DNA from: Clarkia xantiana subsp. parviflora
Taxonomy: Eukaryota > Streptophyta > Magnoliopsida > Myrtales > Onagraceae
Assembly (NCBI GenBank): GCA_036873135.1
Contig: JAPTYO010000009.1
Location: forward strand, 29,781,756 to 29,845,755
Direction of reading: 5' to 3'
Length of the DNA stretch: 64,000 nucleotides
Every line of letters starts with the position of its first letter. The stretch's first letter is position 1. Below are positions 1-11,429 of the stretch, one piece after another. Made by a program: the position numbers and the translations under genes. Below the pieces are notes generated by a model, which worked only from the letters and a program-made list of their open reading frames with translations, searched no databases and was not told the DNA's origin.

Positions 1-327
1 TATTCCCTTTATCGCAAGAAGGAGTTGGCATGGTCACACTCGGCATAGAGAACTTAGAATCGCTCGAGGAACGCGCCCCTGCGACAGATCTTTTGAGAAA
101 TTGTGCTAAAGCCAGGAACTGCAACCACGCGTTCAATCACATGTACGGAGCAACTTGCAAACAAAAGCAACATGGAAGCAACAACTTGAAAAATTAACAA
201 GTTCAAAGAAGATACAATGAGGTGTCTTACTCACAAATATCGCAACCATGTTTGGAGACTCCAGAATAGCTGGGGCAATGGTGCGGACATCCCTTCCAAT
301 AAGCAGATTACCGTGTACATCGGCTGT
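1..327 (-). CDS. Two minus-strand exon-like segments of an unrecognised gene, running off the left edge
   Basis: Two segments are open in matching phase and bounded by good plant splice sites. The upstream exon is 327 to 235, preceded by TTTGCAG and followed by GTGAGTAAG; it encodes 31 codons beginning TADVHGNLL and ending MVAIF. A 116-bp intron follows. The second exon runs from 118, preceded by GGTTGCAG, to the window edge, beginning FLALAQFLKRS and staying open. Both junctions are phase 0. A third possible exon at 606-549 (DIRSRYLLV) has an acceptor and a donor but does not join in phase without an extra exon. I do not recognise the protein. It could be a decayed host gene, or the antisense gene of the Tat element whose 3' LTR lies at 3060, though its position beyond the repeats at 826-1650 differs from elements B and C. 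Confidence 0.35.
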
Positions 328-825
328 CTGCAAAGACGAGCTTTTTCCACCAGTCCGACCTACATTGCAACATGATACAGGTTATAAAGATCATCAACAT
401 ACCAAATCTTCAGAAGGAAGTATATGAATATCGACATCAATTAATCAAGCAAGGACGTCAACATCTACACTTGGTGCATTGTTTAGCTGCTCAACCATGT
501 CGACATCCAAACATAGAGTTACTCGCAGAATGGGAATAGTGGACTTACTCATTATAACAGCCATGGAAAGATTAATTCTGACAAGAAGATAGCGAGATCT
601 GATATCCTGAAAAGTGCAACCAACAATCCAATCAGTGCGCAAGCAAGCATCAACACTTATGCAAACATCTATGCAATGGACACTCCATAACTATGTACGC
701 ACCGGTTTAATAGTCTTCGTGCAACAAGTAACAAACATCATGCAAGGGGGGCAACCCTCTCAACACATCGACCTCCATGACGACATCAAGCTCATACTCG
801 CTCCATACATGATAACAAGGACGAA

Positions 826-1650
826 ATATTTTCTAAGTGTTTTACTCAAGATGACAATCAACATACTACAAGCGGTCAGCATGTTACCAAGTGTCAACAC
901 ACAACAAGGTGTTGACTATCAAAAAATATTTTCTAAGTGTTTTACCATGATAGCCGACGACATGCACCATATGTCTACATCAAGCCTATGGATACAGCGT
1001 ACATAGTAATGGATATAAAAAAGATTCTAAGTGTGGGGGCAAGTGCACACATACAAGCGCGTACATACAAGCACGCGCGTACATACGAGATGTCAGCTAT
1101 CAGGAATATTCTCTAAGTGTTCCAACCATATCGGCTGTCGACATATGACAATGTGTCGACTATCAAGGAATATGTTCTAAGTGTTCCAGTATGTCAGTAA
1201 TCGACACATGACAAGGTTTCGACCATCAATGAATATTTTCTAAGTGTTTTGCTCAGGATGACATTACTAAATGTCAACATGCTACTATGTGTCGACATAC
1301 AACAAACTGTCAACGTACGACAAGATGTCGGCATGCAACAAAATATGGCTGAAATATTTTCTAAGTATTTCGCTTACGACATGGGACTATACGCAACAAG
1401 AAATCAAATGTCAGAAAATATTGTCTAAGTATTTCCTTGAAGTCAACAATCAACAAGCGGCATGGAATCAACTATCTAGGAGCATTCTCCAAGTATACTA
1501 GCATAATGACGGATAACATACATCAAGTGGCAAACATCAACTACTACGAAATATTTTCTAAGTGTTTCTATGCCGGCAGTCGACAAGAATCATATGACGA
1601 CATCCATGGTAACAAGCACTAGATATTATTGAAATATTTTCTAAGTGTTT
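826..1650. repeat. Degenerate tandem repeat built on ATATTTTCTAAGTGTTTT
   Basis: About ten copies of the core ATATTTTCTAAGTGTTT recur at roughly 60-120 bp spacing (near 828, 928, 1106, 1168, 1232, 1350, 1417, 1549 and 1632), separated by ACA/GAC-rich spacers that often contain GTCGAC-like words. The spacers are diverged, so the array is old. Tandem arrays of this sort are typical of the 3' untranslated region of Tat/Ogre elements, which fits the 3' LTR at 3060 on the same strand, but other origins are possible. Confidence 0.6.
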
Positions 1651-3045
1651 TAGCATGTTTGCAGACAGTGACCAACGATCAATACATGATGCTCAACGCA
1701 CATTGCCTAAGTTATCACTACCAACATACAACCATGGACGACCTTGTACGAACAACTACCGATCGTCAACATCGAGCATACTAAAACAACGGCTAAGGCA
1801 TGGAGCAACATGTCGGCAATGAATACTATGCATAAGGAAGTGTAACAATTCATTTGCACTTTTCTAAAATTTTCAGCACTTAGAAATTTTTTGACTAATT
1901 TGGGGCTAAGCATTCTAATGAATTTCATCAAACACCTTGTATGCATGTTAAGGTGACTAAGCACATAGTGATTTCAAGATTGAATCAAGGCCAAACAAAG
2001 TCACAAAATGTCCAGCCATGTACGGAATTGGACTCACAAACACAAAGCGAGTCCGAATTATCACACGTCGTCGACCGGAGCTCCACGCGCCGTCCAGGAA
2101 TGCCGCACGCGCCGCCGCCACGCGCCTCCGCTGGTTGCATGCGCCGCCGTTCTACACACCACGCGCCGTCGACTTCCACCTCTAGCTTGGCCGGAATTTA
2201 ATTGATGTCAAGTATGATGTGACTACTCCAAATTTACACCTCCATAAGCTCCTTCTTCAACAAGCAATGAGAGCTTCTTGGAAAACTATCAAAGGAGGAT
2301 GTAAGCTAATGACTACTCTCTCTCCTAATTTTCACTAATAGTGTCTACACCATGTGCTAAGGACTAAACTCATATCTATTTTCGCACAAGTTCCTAGCAT
2401 CATGTGTGAGCATGTTTACATCTCGCCTATACTTACATTACATACATGCTCCCTAATGTTGCATAACGCACTATTATTGCATGTTGCGTACACACAGGCT
2501 ATTATGCATAATATTATTTTTATATATGCATAATTCTACCTTATGATTGCTACATGATTATTTTTATAATCTAAGTATGAATTGCATGTTTACATCATAT
2601 TACATGTTAACATCGTACTCTATGTTTACATCATGCTTCATGTCGACAAGCATGCTCCCCAATTCTATATTGCTCTAAGTATTTTGCTTATTGCGCGATT
2701 ACGTCATCCATATGCTATGTCGTCATCTCCATGTTAACATCATGTTACACGTTTACATCACATACCATGATGACACCGCGTTGCATGATTATTTATTATT
2801 ACAAGTATTTAGCTTATTGCATGTTATTACGAATAAGTCATTAATTGCACGTTGTTATATGTATACCGTCTGTTACGCTAACCCCGTGAACAGATTATGC
2901 ACGTTCATCGAAAAAATAAAGATGGACGAATTTATGATCCGCGCATTCGATTGACAAACAGGCCACCCCTGAGGTCAGTGCCGAACCTAAATTGGACGAA
3001 TATCCTATCTTAAATAGAGTCAAGCATGGGTTTTGAACCGCTACT
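1651..3045. other. Non-coding stretch before the Tat-type 3' LTR
   Basis: No gene recognised. A GC-rich patch at 2060-2200 opens short frames on both strands without known domains, and 2400-2900 is AT-rich with recurring 'catgtttacatcat' words. If the LTR at 3060 is a 3' LTR, this is the 3' untranslated part of that element. Confidence 0.4.
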
Positions 3046-3059
3046 TGACTCGGGGCAAG
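3046..3059 (+). promoter_or_regulatory. Polypurine tract of a plus-strand Tat element
   Basis: TGACTCGGGGCAAG directly precedes an LTR start. Elements B and C have nearly the same tract (TTGACTCGGGGGCATG, read on their minus strand) immediately before their 3' LTRs. This match places the LTR boundary and tells that 3060 onward is a 3' LTR on the plus strand. Confidence 0.6.
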
Positions 3060-3655
3060 TGTTGGATATCTGTCCAATTCTGGTTCGTATTTACGTTTCA
3101 GACCTCGCAAACACGTCAGAACCACAAACGGATTTTACCGCGGTCACCCCGGGTCAAACGGTCCGGATGCGCGCAGCACCCGGACCGGACTTCAGGATTT
3201 CCATAAGGCAATCCGGACCATGTCGGACGTCAGCATGGTCCGGATTGCCGACTGGCACTGCGCGCTTACCCTTTTTTTACTAAGTATGAGAAGTCAGTGC
3301 GCACATATCCAACCTCGATGTCGGTAAGCGTTTTCCTGAAACCGGCATTAAACCGGGTACGGTTCTCGGGTTTCCTATAAATAGGGACCTAGACCTCCCA
3401 TTTGACAATTTAACTCGAAACTCTCCCAAAGTGGCTATTTGTGCTCTGACCTCTCTCTATACCCTTTCTCTCTAGACCCTGACTTTAGCATCGGAGAGGG
3501 CTCAACCAGCGCCACCCCCCTCTCCATGTTGGTTACTGCCCGTTTGGCAGGACCTGGTGTATAGAAGACCGAAGTAAGAGCCAAAGTCAGTTTAGGGTTC
3601 GAGGATCAAGGTCCGTAAAAAGCAACCCGAGGTGTCCCATGTGGAATCGACCTCA
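3060..3655 (+). repeat. Tat-type Ty3/gypsy 3' LTR
   Basis: Begins TGTTGGATAT, equivalent to the TGATGGATAT start of the LTRs of B and C. It contains a TATA box (3376), a CT-rich leader, and the block AGCATCGGAGAGGG followed by a C-run, which all Tat LTRs in this window share. The LTR at 63383 is its closest relative here (similar start, TATA and CATCGGAGAG block). The downstream boundary is uncertain: no clear CA end was found, and the foldback element at 3701 follows closely. The matching 5' LTR lies outside the window. Confidence 0.6.
3376..3383 (+). promoter_or_regulatory. TATA box of the LTR promoter
   Basis: TATAAATA inside CCTATAAATAGGG, about 110 bp upstream of the CATCGGAGAG block. 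The same arrangement occurs at 63847 and, on the minus strand, in the LTRs of B and C. Confidence 0.55.
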
Positions 3656-3700
3656 AATTTTTTTCTCAATTTTGTTTATCGTTTTTCTGAATTTTTTTTT

Positions 3701-4216
3701 GGGTTAAATATCTTTTGGTCCATTATGTTTGACCACTTTTGGGTTTTAGTCCATGATGATTTTTTTGTTGCCTAGTTTTGGTACCATATATTTGTAGATT
3801 TTTCTAGTTTTGGTCCGACCGTTACATTCCGTCCATTTTTTTCCGTTAAGTGACATGTGCAAGTCACGTGATCCACCCTAAACTTTCAATTTTGTTCAAA
3901 TTTGAGGGAATTGACCATTGAACTAGGTTAGGGTGTCAATTCCCCCAAATTTGACCCATTAAACCTAGTTCAATTCGTCCAAATTGAACTAGGTTTAGGG
4001 TGTCAATTCCCCCCAAATTTGAACAAAATCGAAAGTTTAGGGTTTATTACGTGACTTGCACATGTCACTTAACGGAAAAAATGGACGGAATATAACGGTC
4101 GGACCAAAACTAGAAAAATCTGTAAACATATGGTACCAAAATTAGACAAAAAAAATCATTATGGACCAAAACCCAAAAGTGGTTAAAAGTCATGGACCAA
4201 AAAGACCTGTTAACCC
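3701..4216. mobile_element. Foldback (long-TIR) Mutator-like element 1
   Basis: A 516-bp near-palindrome beginning GGGTTAA and ending TTAACCC. The arms pair over almost their whole length (TTTTGGTCCAT with ATGGACCAAAA; CACATGTCACTTAACGG recurs on the right arm). Flanks are nine T (3692-3700) and TTTTGTTTT (4217-4225), compatible with a 9-bp target duplication with one mismatch. The same terminus occurs in the 47884 element, which has a perfect 9-bp duplication. No transposase; non-autonomous. Confidence 0.75.
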
Positions 4217-4225
4217 TTTTGTTTT

Positions 4226-5433
4226 TTATGAGTGCATATGAGCTTAAGAGGTATGCATTTTTTTCCTCTTTAGTTCACTCTATGAAAGCTTTACATTTCT
4301 TGATGTCAACATTGGATAAGATAACAATATTGAATGAAACATTATTTCACCGGATGCTTATAATTCCTTTAACAGTCATAACATTTGTAGATACTTCGGT
4401 TAACTTCAGCTTACATGTATGCTTTATTGGTTCTATTCCTACTACCATTTTGTTTATATTTGAATGTTAAGTTTGTAGATTAATAGCAGATTGAATGTAA
4501 CTTGTATGTTAACCATCTTTGCTCAATTACATTTAGTTTATATTTATGACTTTTTTTTTTTGTGATTAGTAGAGTTTTGTATGACAGGAAAAATTGCACT
4601 TTATTCGACATAATCTAATGTTTCTACTTATTATTTCCTTATTTATTTTGTTAATTATTAGAGTTTTGTATGACACGCAAAATTACAGTTTGTTCGATAT
4701 AACCTAAACCTGCGCGAAGATGGGGGCTTGAATCATGGAGGATGAACTAAACTTTCCTATACTAACTTGTCAAAAAAGGTATAACAATATTTGTTTTTGC
4801 TTACTTTGTGTTGAATTTGATTTTAAAGTTGATGCAATGTGATTAGTGATTCACCTTAAAATATTTTGGATGATTTTCTTTTCCTGACTTTCGAGAACTT
4901 GTGTTCTAGCATAGTCAATTTCATTATAGATAAGCAAAAACAACCAAAAAAAGAGGAAAAAAGCAACGAAAATGATCTCTAGTGGTACTACTTATAAGAT
5001 TATTGTTTAATATCCATATCCTTTCATGATAAGTAAATTTCATGACTTCTTGATATGACCAAATTGATTAAAAAAAATTCTTATAAACTTTTCTCTTTAT
5101 ATCTTATACAGCAAATTGTGTGCTAAACTTGGATGCCAGTTAAATTTTTAAGAACAGAACAACTTAGGGTCCGCTATATCTTACTTGTGTGTGATTGGAT
5201 TGATATTTCCAAATCATAATATTTTTAAAGAGAGTTAATGCTTTTCCAACTTGGTTAGTCGACATCCAAATAAAGTTCAATCCTATAATAACGCATGTCA
5301 ATTGTTCGCAATTGCAAAACAACACATTAGTTATATGAATGATTGTTAGTACCCTTTAAATTGATATTCACATCAGCTGTAGTTTCATTAAACAGTTATA
5401 TAATATACAAATCTTGGTGGTACATCCATTATC
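4226..5433. other. AT-rich host-like DNA, no gene seen
   Basis: No ORF with a recognisable domain. A diverged direct duplication of about 55 bp is visible: TAGAGTTTTGTATGACA at about 4569 and again at about 4658, each followed by AAATTNCANTTTNTTCGA. This is the left flank of element A. Confidence 0.4.
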
Positions 5434-5438
5434 TTGTG

Positions 5439-6176
5439 TGTTGGATCACGGGCGAAGCTCCGTTACGCTCTTGACGGAAAGCTTGAACTCCTGGGCTCCG
5501 CGCAATCCTGCAAAAGGGGATGACCTGGGTGGTGACCCAGAATCCCTCTCTGATGCCTAAATGAGTATGTGATCAATGGGGTGGTAAGCAGTAATCTAAG
5601 TTCGTATTAGCGAATGCGTTTTCTGAGCTAACTTCCTCCTTTATATAGGAGGGGAAGTTACTCAGTTACCTGTGACCGTGGCTGGCCGTTTTACCCATGA
5701 TTCCGTATATCTCGTTCGGGATTCCGTGTATCTCGCCCCACGCTCCGCGTATCTCGCCCATACTCCGCGTATCTCGGGCACGCCCTGCGTATCTCGGGGG
5801 ATGTTATCTATATCTCAGCCGTCTCCCACTACTCTCATCTAGTAGGCGGGTTTCTCGGCCTTATCCTCTGATCACAAGTCCCAACTCTTGTCGGGGACTC
5901 CAGAGTTATCTCATTCTAGGTCACCACCCAGGACCCTTTGTCTCACGAGACAGGTCCAGCCTCCGCGGGGCTTTATTATCGGGGCCTTTACAAAGGCATA
6001 TCGGGGCCTACTCAGAGGCTTCTTGTCGGGAGCATTCAGCTCATATATCGGGACCGCTAGGGTCGAGACCCTTCATACTGGGCTTTTGGGTCTTCCCGGC
6101 CTTTCACGAGGCCCACTGGACTTACTCGCCGTCTAATGACTGTTAACGGGGCTAACGATTACAACGGAACCCATCA
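5439..6176 (-). repeat. Element A 3' LTR
   Basis: 738 bp, starting TGTTGGATCACG and ending CCCATCA on the plus strand. It contains TATATAAAGG on the minus strand near 5640, the GGCATCGGAGAG-type block (here CATCAGAGAG, near 5553) and a short array of CCGCGTATCTCG-like units near 5700-5800. A 149-codon plus-strand open frame crosses both LTR copies, but it arises from that array and has no known domain. Confidence 0.95.
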
Positions 6177-6188
6177 TTTTCCCCCAAG
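6177..6188 (-). promoter_or_regulatory. Element A polypurine tract
   Basis: Read on the minus strand, CTTGGGGGAAAA abuts the 3' LTR. This is the expected primer for plus-strand DNA synthesis. Confidence 0.75.
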
Positions 6189-6229
6189 ACATGGGGGACT
6201 TGCAGTCCGTCGTGTCTTCCAATTCCAGA

Positions 6230-6709
6230 CCTCCCGACTTCACCCATCGGAGGCTTTTATGTCCATACCTCCCGATATTGCCATCGGAGGCTTTTGTCTT
6301 CAGGCCTCTTGATATCTCAATCGGAGGCTTTTGCCTTCGATTATCAGATTCTGCCAAGGCGAAACTTGAAGCCAAGCTGGCTGAGGCAAAGGCTCAGGGT
6401 CGCGAGGAGTATCGGAACTCCGATGATTTCCAGGCGGATGCCGTGAAGTTCTGTAAAACCGAGGTGGAGAACATTCTGTTCAATGCCGTCGAGGAGCTCT
6501 ACACGGCATACGAGGATTCCATCGACTTCAAGAAGTCCGAGACCCTTGCCCCCATCGCGGAGAAGTATTTCAACCTCCCCGCGGAGAGTGATGAGGCTGA
6601 TGCCGCGGACCCGACTCCGCGGACTGCGGAGCCTTCTGCTCAGGCCCCTCCGAATCCTACTCCCTCCGAAGCTGCTGAGGACCCAACTTCCAACAAGGAC
6701 CAAGCTTAA
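6230..6709 (+). pseudogene. Remnant of the antisense gene of element A (last-exon part)
   Basis: Plus-strand frame opposite to gag/pol, lying between pol and the 3' LTR. From about 6337 it encodes a charged helical, probably coiled-coil segment (KAKLEAKLAEAKAQG) and an acidic, Pro/Ser/Ala-rich tail ending SNKDQA and TAA at 6707-6709. This is the same position, strand and general character as the last exons of the antisense genes in B (ends 17935) and C (ends 30908). The upstream part is not a domain: 6230-6335 is three imperfect copies of a unit ending ATCGGAGGCTTTT. All 5' exons, including the gypsy-transposon-type domain, are missing. Assignment rests on position and composition rather than clear residue matches. 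Confidence 0.5.
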
Positions 6710-6861
6710 TGCTATATTCTTTTAGTCCTTGTAATTTTTCCTCCTTTATCTTTTGTATCGGAACCTTCATGCCTTTGAGCCTTTATATAAGAAATTTCTT
6801 TCATCTGTTTTGGTCTCGATAATCGTTTGCACTATTTAAAGCGACTTCATACATCCTTCCG

Positions 6862-7460
6862 ATGCTTTACTCGAAACTTTACCACTTAAGGTTTCTCGTC
6901 TACTCGGGACTTCACCACTTAAGGTTTCTCGTCTACTCGGGACTTCACCACTTAAGGTTTCTCGTCTACTCGGGGCTTCACCACTTAAGGTTTCTCGTCT
7001 ACTCGGGACTTCACCACTTAAGGTTTCTCGTCCAAGTCACTTAATGTAATTTCATATGTCTTTTCGTCACATTTTCCTCGGGACTTTACCACTTAGGGTT
7101 TCTCATCCCTGTCTCTTAAGGCAACTTTGTACATCACTTAAGATGATTTTTCGCACCTATTAAGGCTTTTATCGCGCCATTCTAGACGACTTAATCGTAC
7201 CCCTTAGGGCATTTACCGCGTCATTCCAGACCACTTAATCGTACCCTTTAAAGCTTTTTGCCGCATAATATAGACGACTTACGCGGACCCGTTAGGGCTT
7301 TTTCGTACCCTTTAAGGCTTTTTGCCGCATCATATAGACGACTTACTCATACCCCGTAGGGCTTTTGTCCGTACCTCGAAAGGCTTTTTGGCGCGCCATA
7401 AAGGCGACTTACTCGTACCTCGGAAGGCTTTTGTCGCGTCCTTCATGACGTCTTACTAAC
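6862..7460. repeat. Element A 3'-UTR tandem repeats
   Basis: 6880-7035 holds about five copies of a 33-bp unit (TTCACCACTTAAGGTTTCTC plus TACTCGGGAC), nearly identical. From about 7140 to 7460 a second, more diverged array repeats words such as GACGACTTA, CGTACCC and AGGCTTTT at about 55-65 bp. Arrays between pol and the 3' LTR are a known property of Tat elements. Confidence 0.8.
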
Positions 7461-7572
7461 AGTTAGAATAAATCTAAAAGCAATTTGATCGGAAGCAACT
7501 TCTTTTATTCATTAATAACTCAAATCTTTGCTTACATCGGATCGATAGATAATTTGCGCCATTCGCGGCGAC

Positions 7573-8202
7573 TTAATATCGAACATGATACTTCTTCAAG
7601 TGTTCGCCACAGAAGGAATGTTTCAATGTCTTGCCATCAAGGTCTTCTAGCTTGTACGCGTTCGGGGCTGGCATCCCTACGATCTTGTAAGGTCCCTCCC
7701 ATTTCGGCGATAACTTGTTAATCCGATCTTGATGAACGAACTCGTTCCTCCGCCAGACAAGTTCTCCAACGAAGAATTGTCGGGACTTGACACGCCGATT
7801 ATAATATCGGGCTGTTGCCAGACGCATCCGAGCCTGAACTTCGTCAGCCTTCCACCTTTTCTCCTCGAGCAAGTCTAAGTCTAGACGTCTCAGTTCCTCG
7901 TTCGTTAGAGGTTCATAATACCTCCTGCGATGGGACGCCACCACTATCTCTACGGGGGCAACTGCCTCCGTGCCATAGACAAGGCCAAACGGAGTCTCTC
8001 CTGTCGATTGCTTGGGTGTTGTTCTAACAGCCCACAGCACGTTTTCAAGTTCATCCAACCAATGACCTTGCAAGGCGTAGACCCTCTTCTTCAAGCCATC
8101 CATCACGATCTTGTTGGCTGATCCGACTTGGCCGTTAGTCTGAGCATGGTGGACGGAAGCTGTCCGATGCTCAATGTTCAATTCCTCCAGGTACTCCTTC
8201 AA
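7573..8202 (-). pseudogene. Element A integrase, C-terminal part (catalytic Glu lost)
   Basis: Continues the integrase core in a different frame from 8199-10244, after a single-base deletion near 8225 just past the second catalytic Asp (ISDN). It carries the end of the core (HAQTNGQVGSANKIV), the WAVRTTPK and ETPFGLVYGTEAV motifs, and the C-terminal domain (SPKWEGPYKI). It ends GEHLKKYHVRY and TAA. At 8122-8124 the codon is GGA (Gly), where element B has Glu in NGQVES: this is the E of the D,D-35-E triad. Even without the frameshift this integrase should be inactive. Confidence 0.9.
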
Positions 8203-10244
8203 CTGAGCCCCATTGAACGGAGGGCATTATCGCTGATCAACACTCGAGGAACCCCATACCGGGATATGATCTGAGTTTGAAGGAACTTGAGGATCTGCTG
8301 CCCCATCGTCTTGGCCAACGCCTTAGCCTCTATCCACTTCGAGAAGTAATCGATGGCCACGAGTAAATACTTGCACTGACCTTTCGCTTGTGGAAGAGGT
8401 CCCACCAAATCAATGCCCCACTGCGCGAAGGGCCAAGCACTCCTGATGGACATCAAGTCCGCAGCGGGAACCACGATATTCGGAGCGTACCTCTGGCATG
8501 CATCACAGGATTGGACCATCGCTGCCGCTTCCTTGTTCATCGAAGGCCAATAGTAGCCTAGATTCAACGCCTTCCTCACAATGGATCGGGCCCCTTCATG
8601 ACAGGCCGCGACTCCTTCGTGCAGCTCTCTCAGGATTCGATTCGTATCAGGCTCCGCCACACATTTCAGAAAAGGCTTTACATGCCCCCTCTTGTATAGC
8701 TGGTTGTCCACCATCACGTAGTCGCTCGCGATTCGACGCAACCTAACAGCTGCCACTTCATCATCGGGGAGCGCCCCCGTAGTCAGGTATGTGACCATCG
8801 GGGTCATCCACGTGGGTTTCTCTTCTTCCTCCGATCCTGCTTCAATAGCGCAAACCTCCGTCGGATCGATGGTTGAGATAATCACTCTCTCCAGAAAGTG
8901 CACCCTCTGATTCTCCTCGGGAACTACTCCCAGAGCAAACTTGCTTAAGGCGTCTGCCTCCGCATTTTCTTCCCTCGGGATTGCCTCGATATCGAAGCTT
9001 TTGAAGCTTCCCTTCAAAGTCTGCACCTCGTGCAAATACTTCCTCATTGTCGGGCTCTTGGCTTCATAGTTCCCCTGGACTTGATTCACGATCAAGCTGC
9101 CATTACACTTCACTTTCAAATGATCGACTCCCGTACCCTTGGCAATTTTAAGGCCCGTGATGAGAGCTTCATACTCAGCTTCATTGTTGGTGGCCTTAAA
9201 CGTCAAGGCCAAGGCATATCGCAAGGGCTCGCCTCCACCGGGCGGTATCAATACGAATCCTGCCCCCGATCCTTCTACACTTGATGAACCATCAGTGTAC
9301 ATCTCCCAAGTGTTCTCATCTTTTGGCTGTTCTGGCTGTTCTGCTATCGGGACCTCCATGGTTGCCCCCTCTACAGGGCCCGCTTCTTCTAGATCGGGTG
9401 CTGTAGACTCAGCTATAAAATCCGCCAATGCCTGGCCCTTAATAGCAGTTCTCGGAGCAAAATGAATACGGAACTCCGTAAGCTCGATGGCCCATTTCAC
9501 CAATCTCCCCGACGCCTCCGGTCGGTTCAAAAAGTGCTTCAAGGGCTGATTAGTTAACACCGTAACCTCGTGGGCATGGAAGTAAGGTCGTAGTTTTCGA
9601 GCAGCAACAATCAACGCAAAGAGATACTTCTCAATAGCGGGATAATTCATTTCAGATTTGGCAAACGCCTTGCTTACATAATAGACAGGCACTTGGTTGC
9701 CCTTGACAATCTTAATCAAAACAGAACTAACAGCAACTTCAGAAACAGCCAAATAGAGATAGAGCGGCTCGCCTGGAACCGGTTTCGCCAACGGCGGGAG
9801 GGTACGGAGGTGCTGCTTGAGTGCCTGGAATGCCTCCTCGCACTTGTCGGACCATTCAAACTTCTTGTGGGCACTTAGCACATCAAAAAATGGCATGGCT
9901 CTGTCACTCGCCTTGGATAGGAATCGATTCATCGCGGCCAACCGGCCATTCAACACTTGAACCTCCCGATGAGTCTTCGGGGACTGCATCTCCTCGATTG
10001 CTCGCAGCTTCTCAGGATTCACCTCGATTTCTCTCTGGCTCACCATGAACCCTAGGAATTTCCCCGAGTTCACCCCGAAAGCACACTTGTCTGGGTTCAA
10101 CCGAACCTGATGAAACTTCATCCGCTCAAACGCCGCCGCCAAGTTTTGGACATGGTCTCCTGCCTGTCGGGACTTCACCAGCATGTCATCCACATATGCC
10201 TCCATGGTCCTTCCCAGCATGTCTCCGAACAACTGATTCACCAT
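8199..10244 (-). pseudogene. Element A: end of RT, RNase H, archaeal-type RNase H, integrase N-terminal part
   Basis: 681 codons in the same frame as 10260-11429, from which it is separated only by the TGA at 10260-10262. Domains in order: RT C-terminal half with AYVDDMLVK; the ancestral RNase H, whose first catalytic position is degenerate (LYLYLAVSE), as expected of a tether domain; the second RNase H starting MYTDGSSS with NNEAEYEAL; the integrase HHCC zinc finger (LHEGVAACHEG ... CDACQ); and the integrase core with WGIDLVG and ISDN. In the second RNase H the KCD motif of element B reads KCN (codon at 9102-9104), which removes another catalytic Asp. The frame fails near 8225 through a one-base deletion. 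Confidence 0.92.
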
Positions 10245-10259
10245 CCTCTGGTAAGTTGC

Positions 10260-11429
10260 TCAAGCATTGATCAATCCGAAGGGCATCACTTCGTAGTGAT
10301 AGACGTCACTATCAGCATAGAAGGCTGTATGGGGGGCATCCTCATTCGCCATCTTGATCTGGTTATACCCGAAATAAGCATCCATGAAGCTCAACAGCTC
10401 GTGTCCCGATGTGGCATCCACCAATTGATCAATCCTCGGGAGCGGGTAACAATCCTTCGGGCAGGCCTTGTTCAAGTCGCGGAAATCGACACACATCCGC
10501 CACTTCCCATTACTCTTTCGCACCAGGACTGGGTTAGCGACCCAAGTCTGGAATCGGAGCTCCTTGATGAATCCAGCGTCGAGCAGTCTGCCCACCTCTT
10601 GCTGGATCGCGACCCTCTTATCCGCGCCCATCGGACGCCTCCTCTGCGCGATAGGCTTGATCGCGGGGTCAATCTTCAGTTCGTGCACAATCACGTCGGG
10701 GCTGATTCCAGGCATATCACTCGGGGACCAGGCAAACAGCTCCTTGAACTCCTTCAGGAGCTCGATCAACTCCCGGGCTCTTTCCTCCGACAGAGCAGAC
10801 CCGATCTTCACCTTCCTTCGAGGTCCATCAATCTCAACCTCCTTCAGATCCTCCATGGGGGCTGGACGCCCAAATTCCTCTCGAGGATCGGCATCGGTCT
10901 GCAGGACAGCCATGGCTTCCCTTCTTCTCCTTCGAGTGGCATTAACATAGCACTTTTGTGACGCCACCTGGTCACCCTTGACCTCTCCGACACCATTGTC
11001 AGTCGGGAATTTCATCTTCTGGTGAACGGTTGAAGCAATTGCCATGAGAGCGTTGATGGTGGTCCTCCCGATGATAGCATTATACGTTCCCGCCGATTCT
11101 ACCACAACGAAATCCACGTTCCGCCGTTCCATTTTCCAGCCACTACCAAACTCCACCGGTAAGGTAATCATTCCCAAGGGGTAGGAAGTTGATCCAGAGA
11201 ATCCCACCATCGGGAAGTTCACTTGCGTCAGGTCCTTCTTCGTCTTTCCCATGGCCTCCAGCGCGTCCATGAAAAGAATGTCGGAGGAACTCCCTCCGCT
11301 ATCAGGATCCGCTTCATCTCGAATCCGTCCACGTCCAGGGTCACGACCAGGGCGTCGTCGTGAGGGCTCTCCACGCCTACCAAATCCTCCGCTGAAAAAG
11401 AAATCACCATTTCTTCCTTTATAGTCCAC
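10260..11429 (-). pseudogene. Element A: protease and RT N-terminal half, ending at an in-frame TGA
   Basis: Coding from about 11298 downward; residues before GGSSSD are out-of-frame. It holds the rest of the retropepsin (GGSSSDIL, GFSGSTSYPLG, IIGRTTIN), the linker (REEFGRPAPMEDL, FAWSPSDMPGI) and RT motifs (FRDLNKACPKDCYPLPRID, YHYEVMPFGLINA). The reading stops at TGA (10260-10262) where B has Gly in LINAGATYQ: a single substitution in a GGA codon. The protease is also cut off from gag by a one-base deletion between 11298 and 11299 that removes the codon of its catalytic Asp (compare LIDSGSS in B and LVDGGSS in C). Confidence 0.9.

Noticed and set aside
614..1006. 130-codon plus-strand ORF
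   Set aside because: It runs into the degenerate tandem repeat and has no domain; probably chance.
5697..6146. 149-codon ORF, intact also at 13541-13990
   Set aside because: It lies inside both LTRs of A, opposite in strand, and is driven by CCGCGTATCTCG repeats. There is no domain, and both copies are intact simply because the LTRs are recent.
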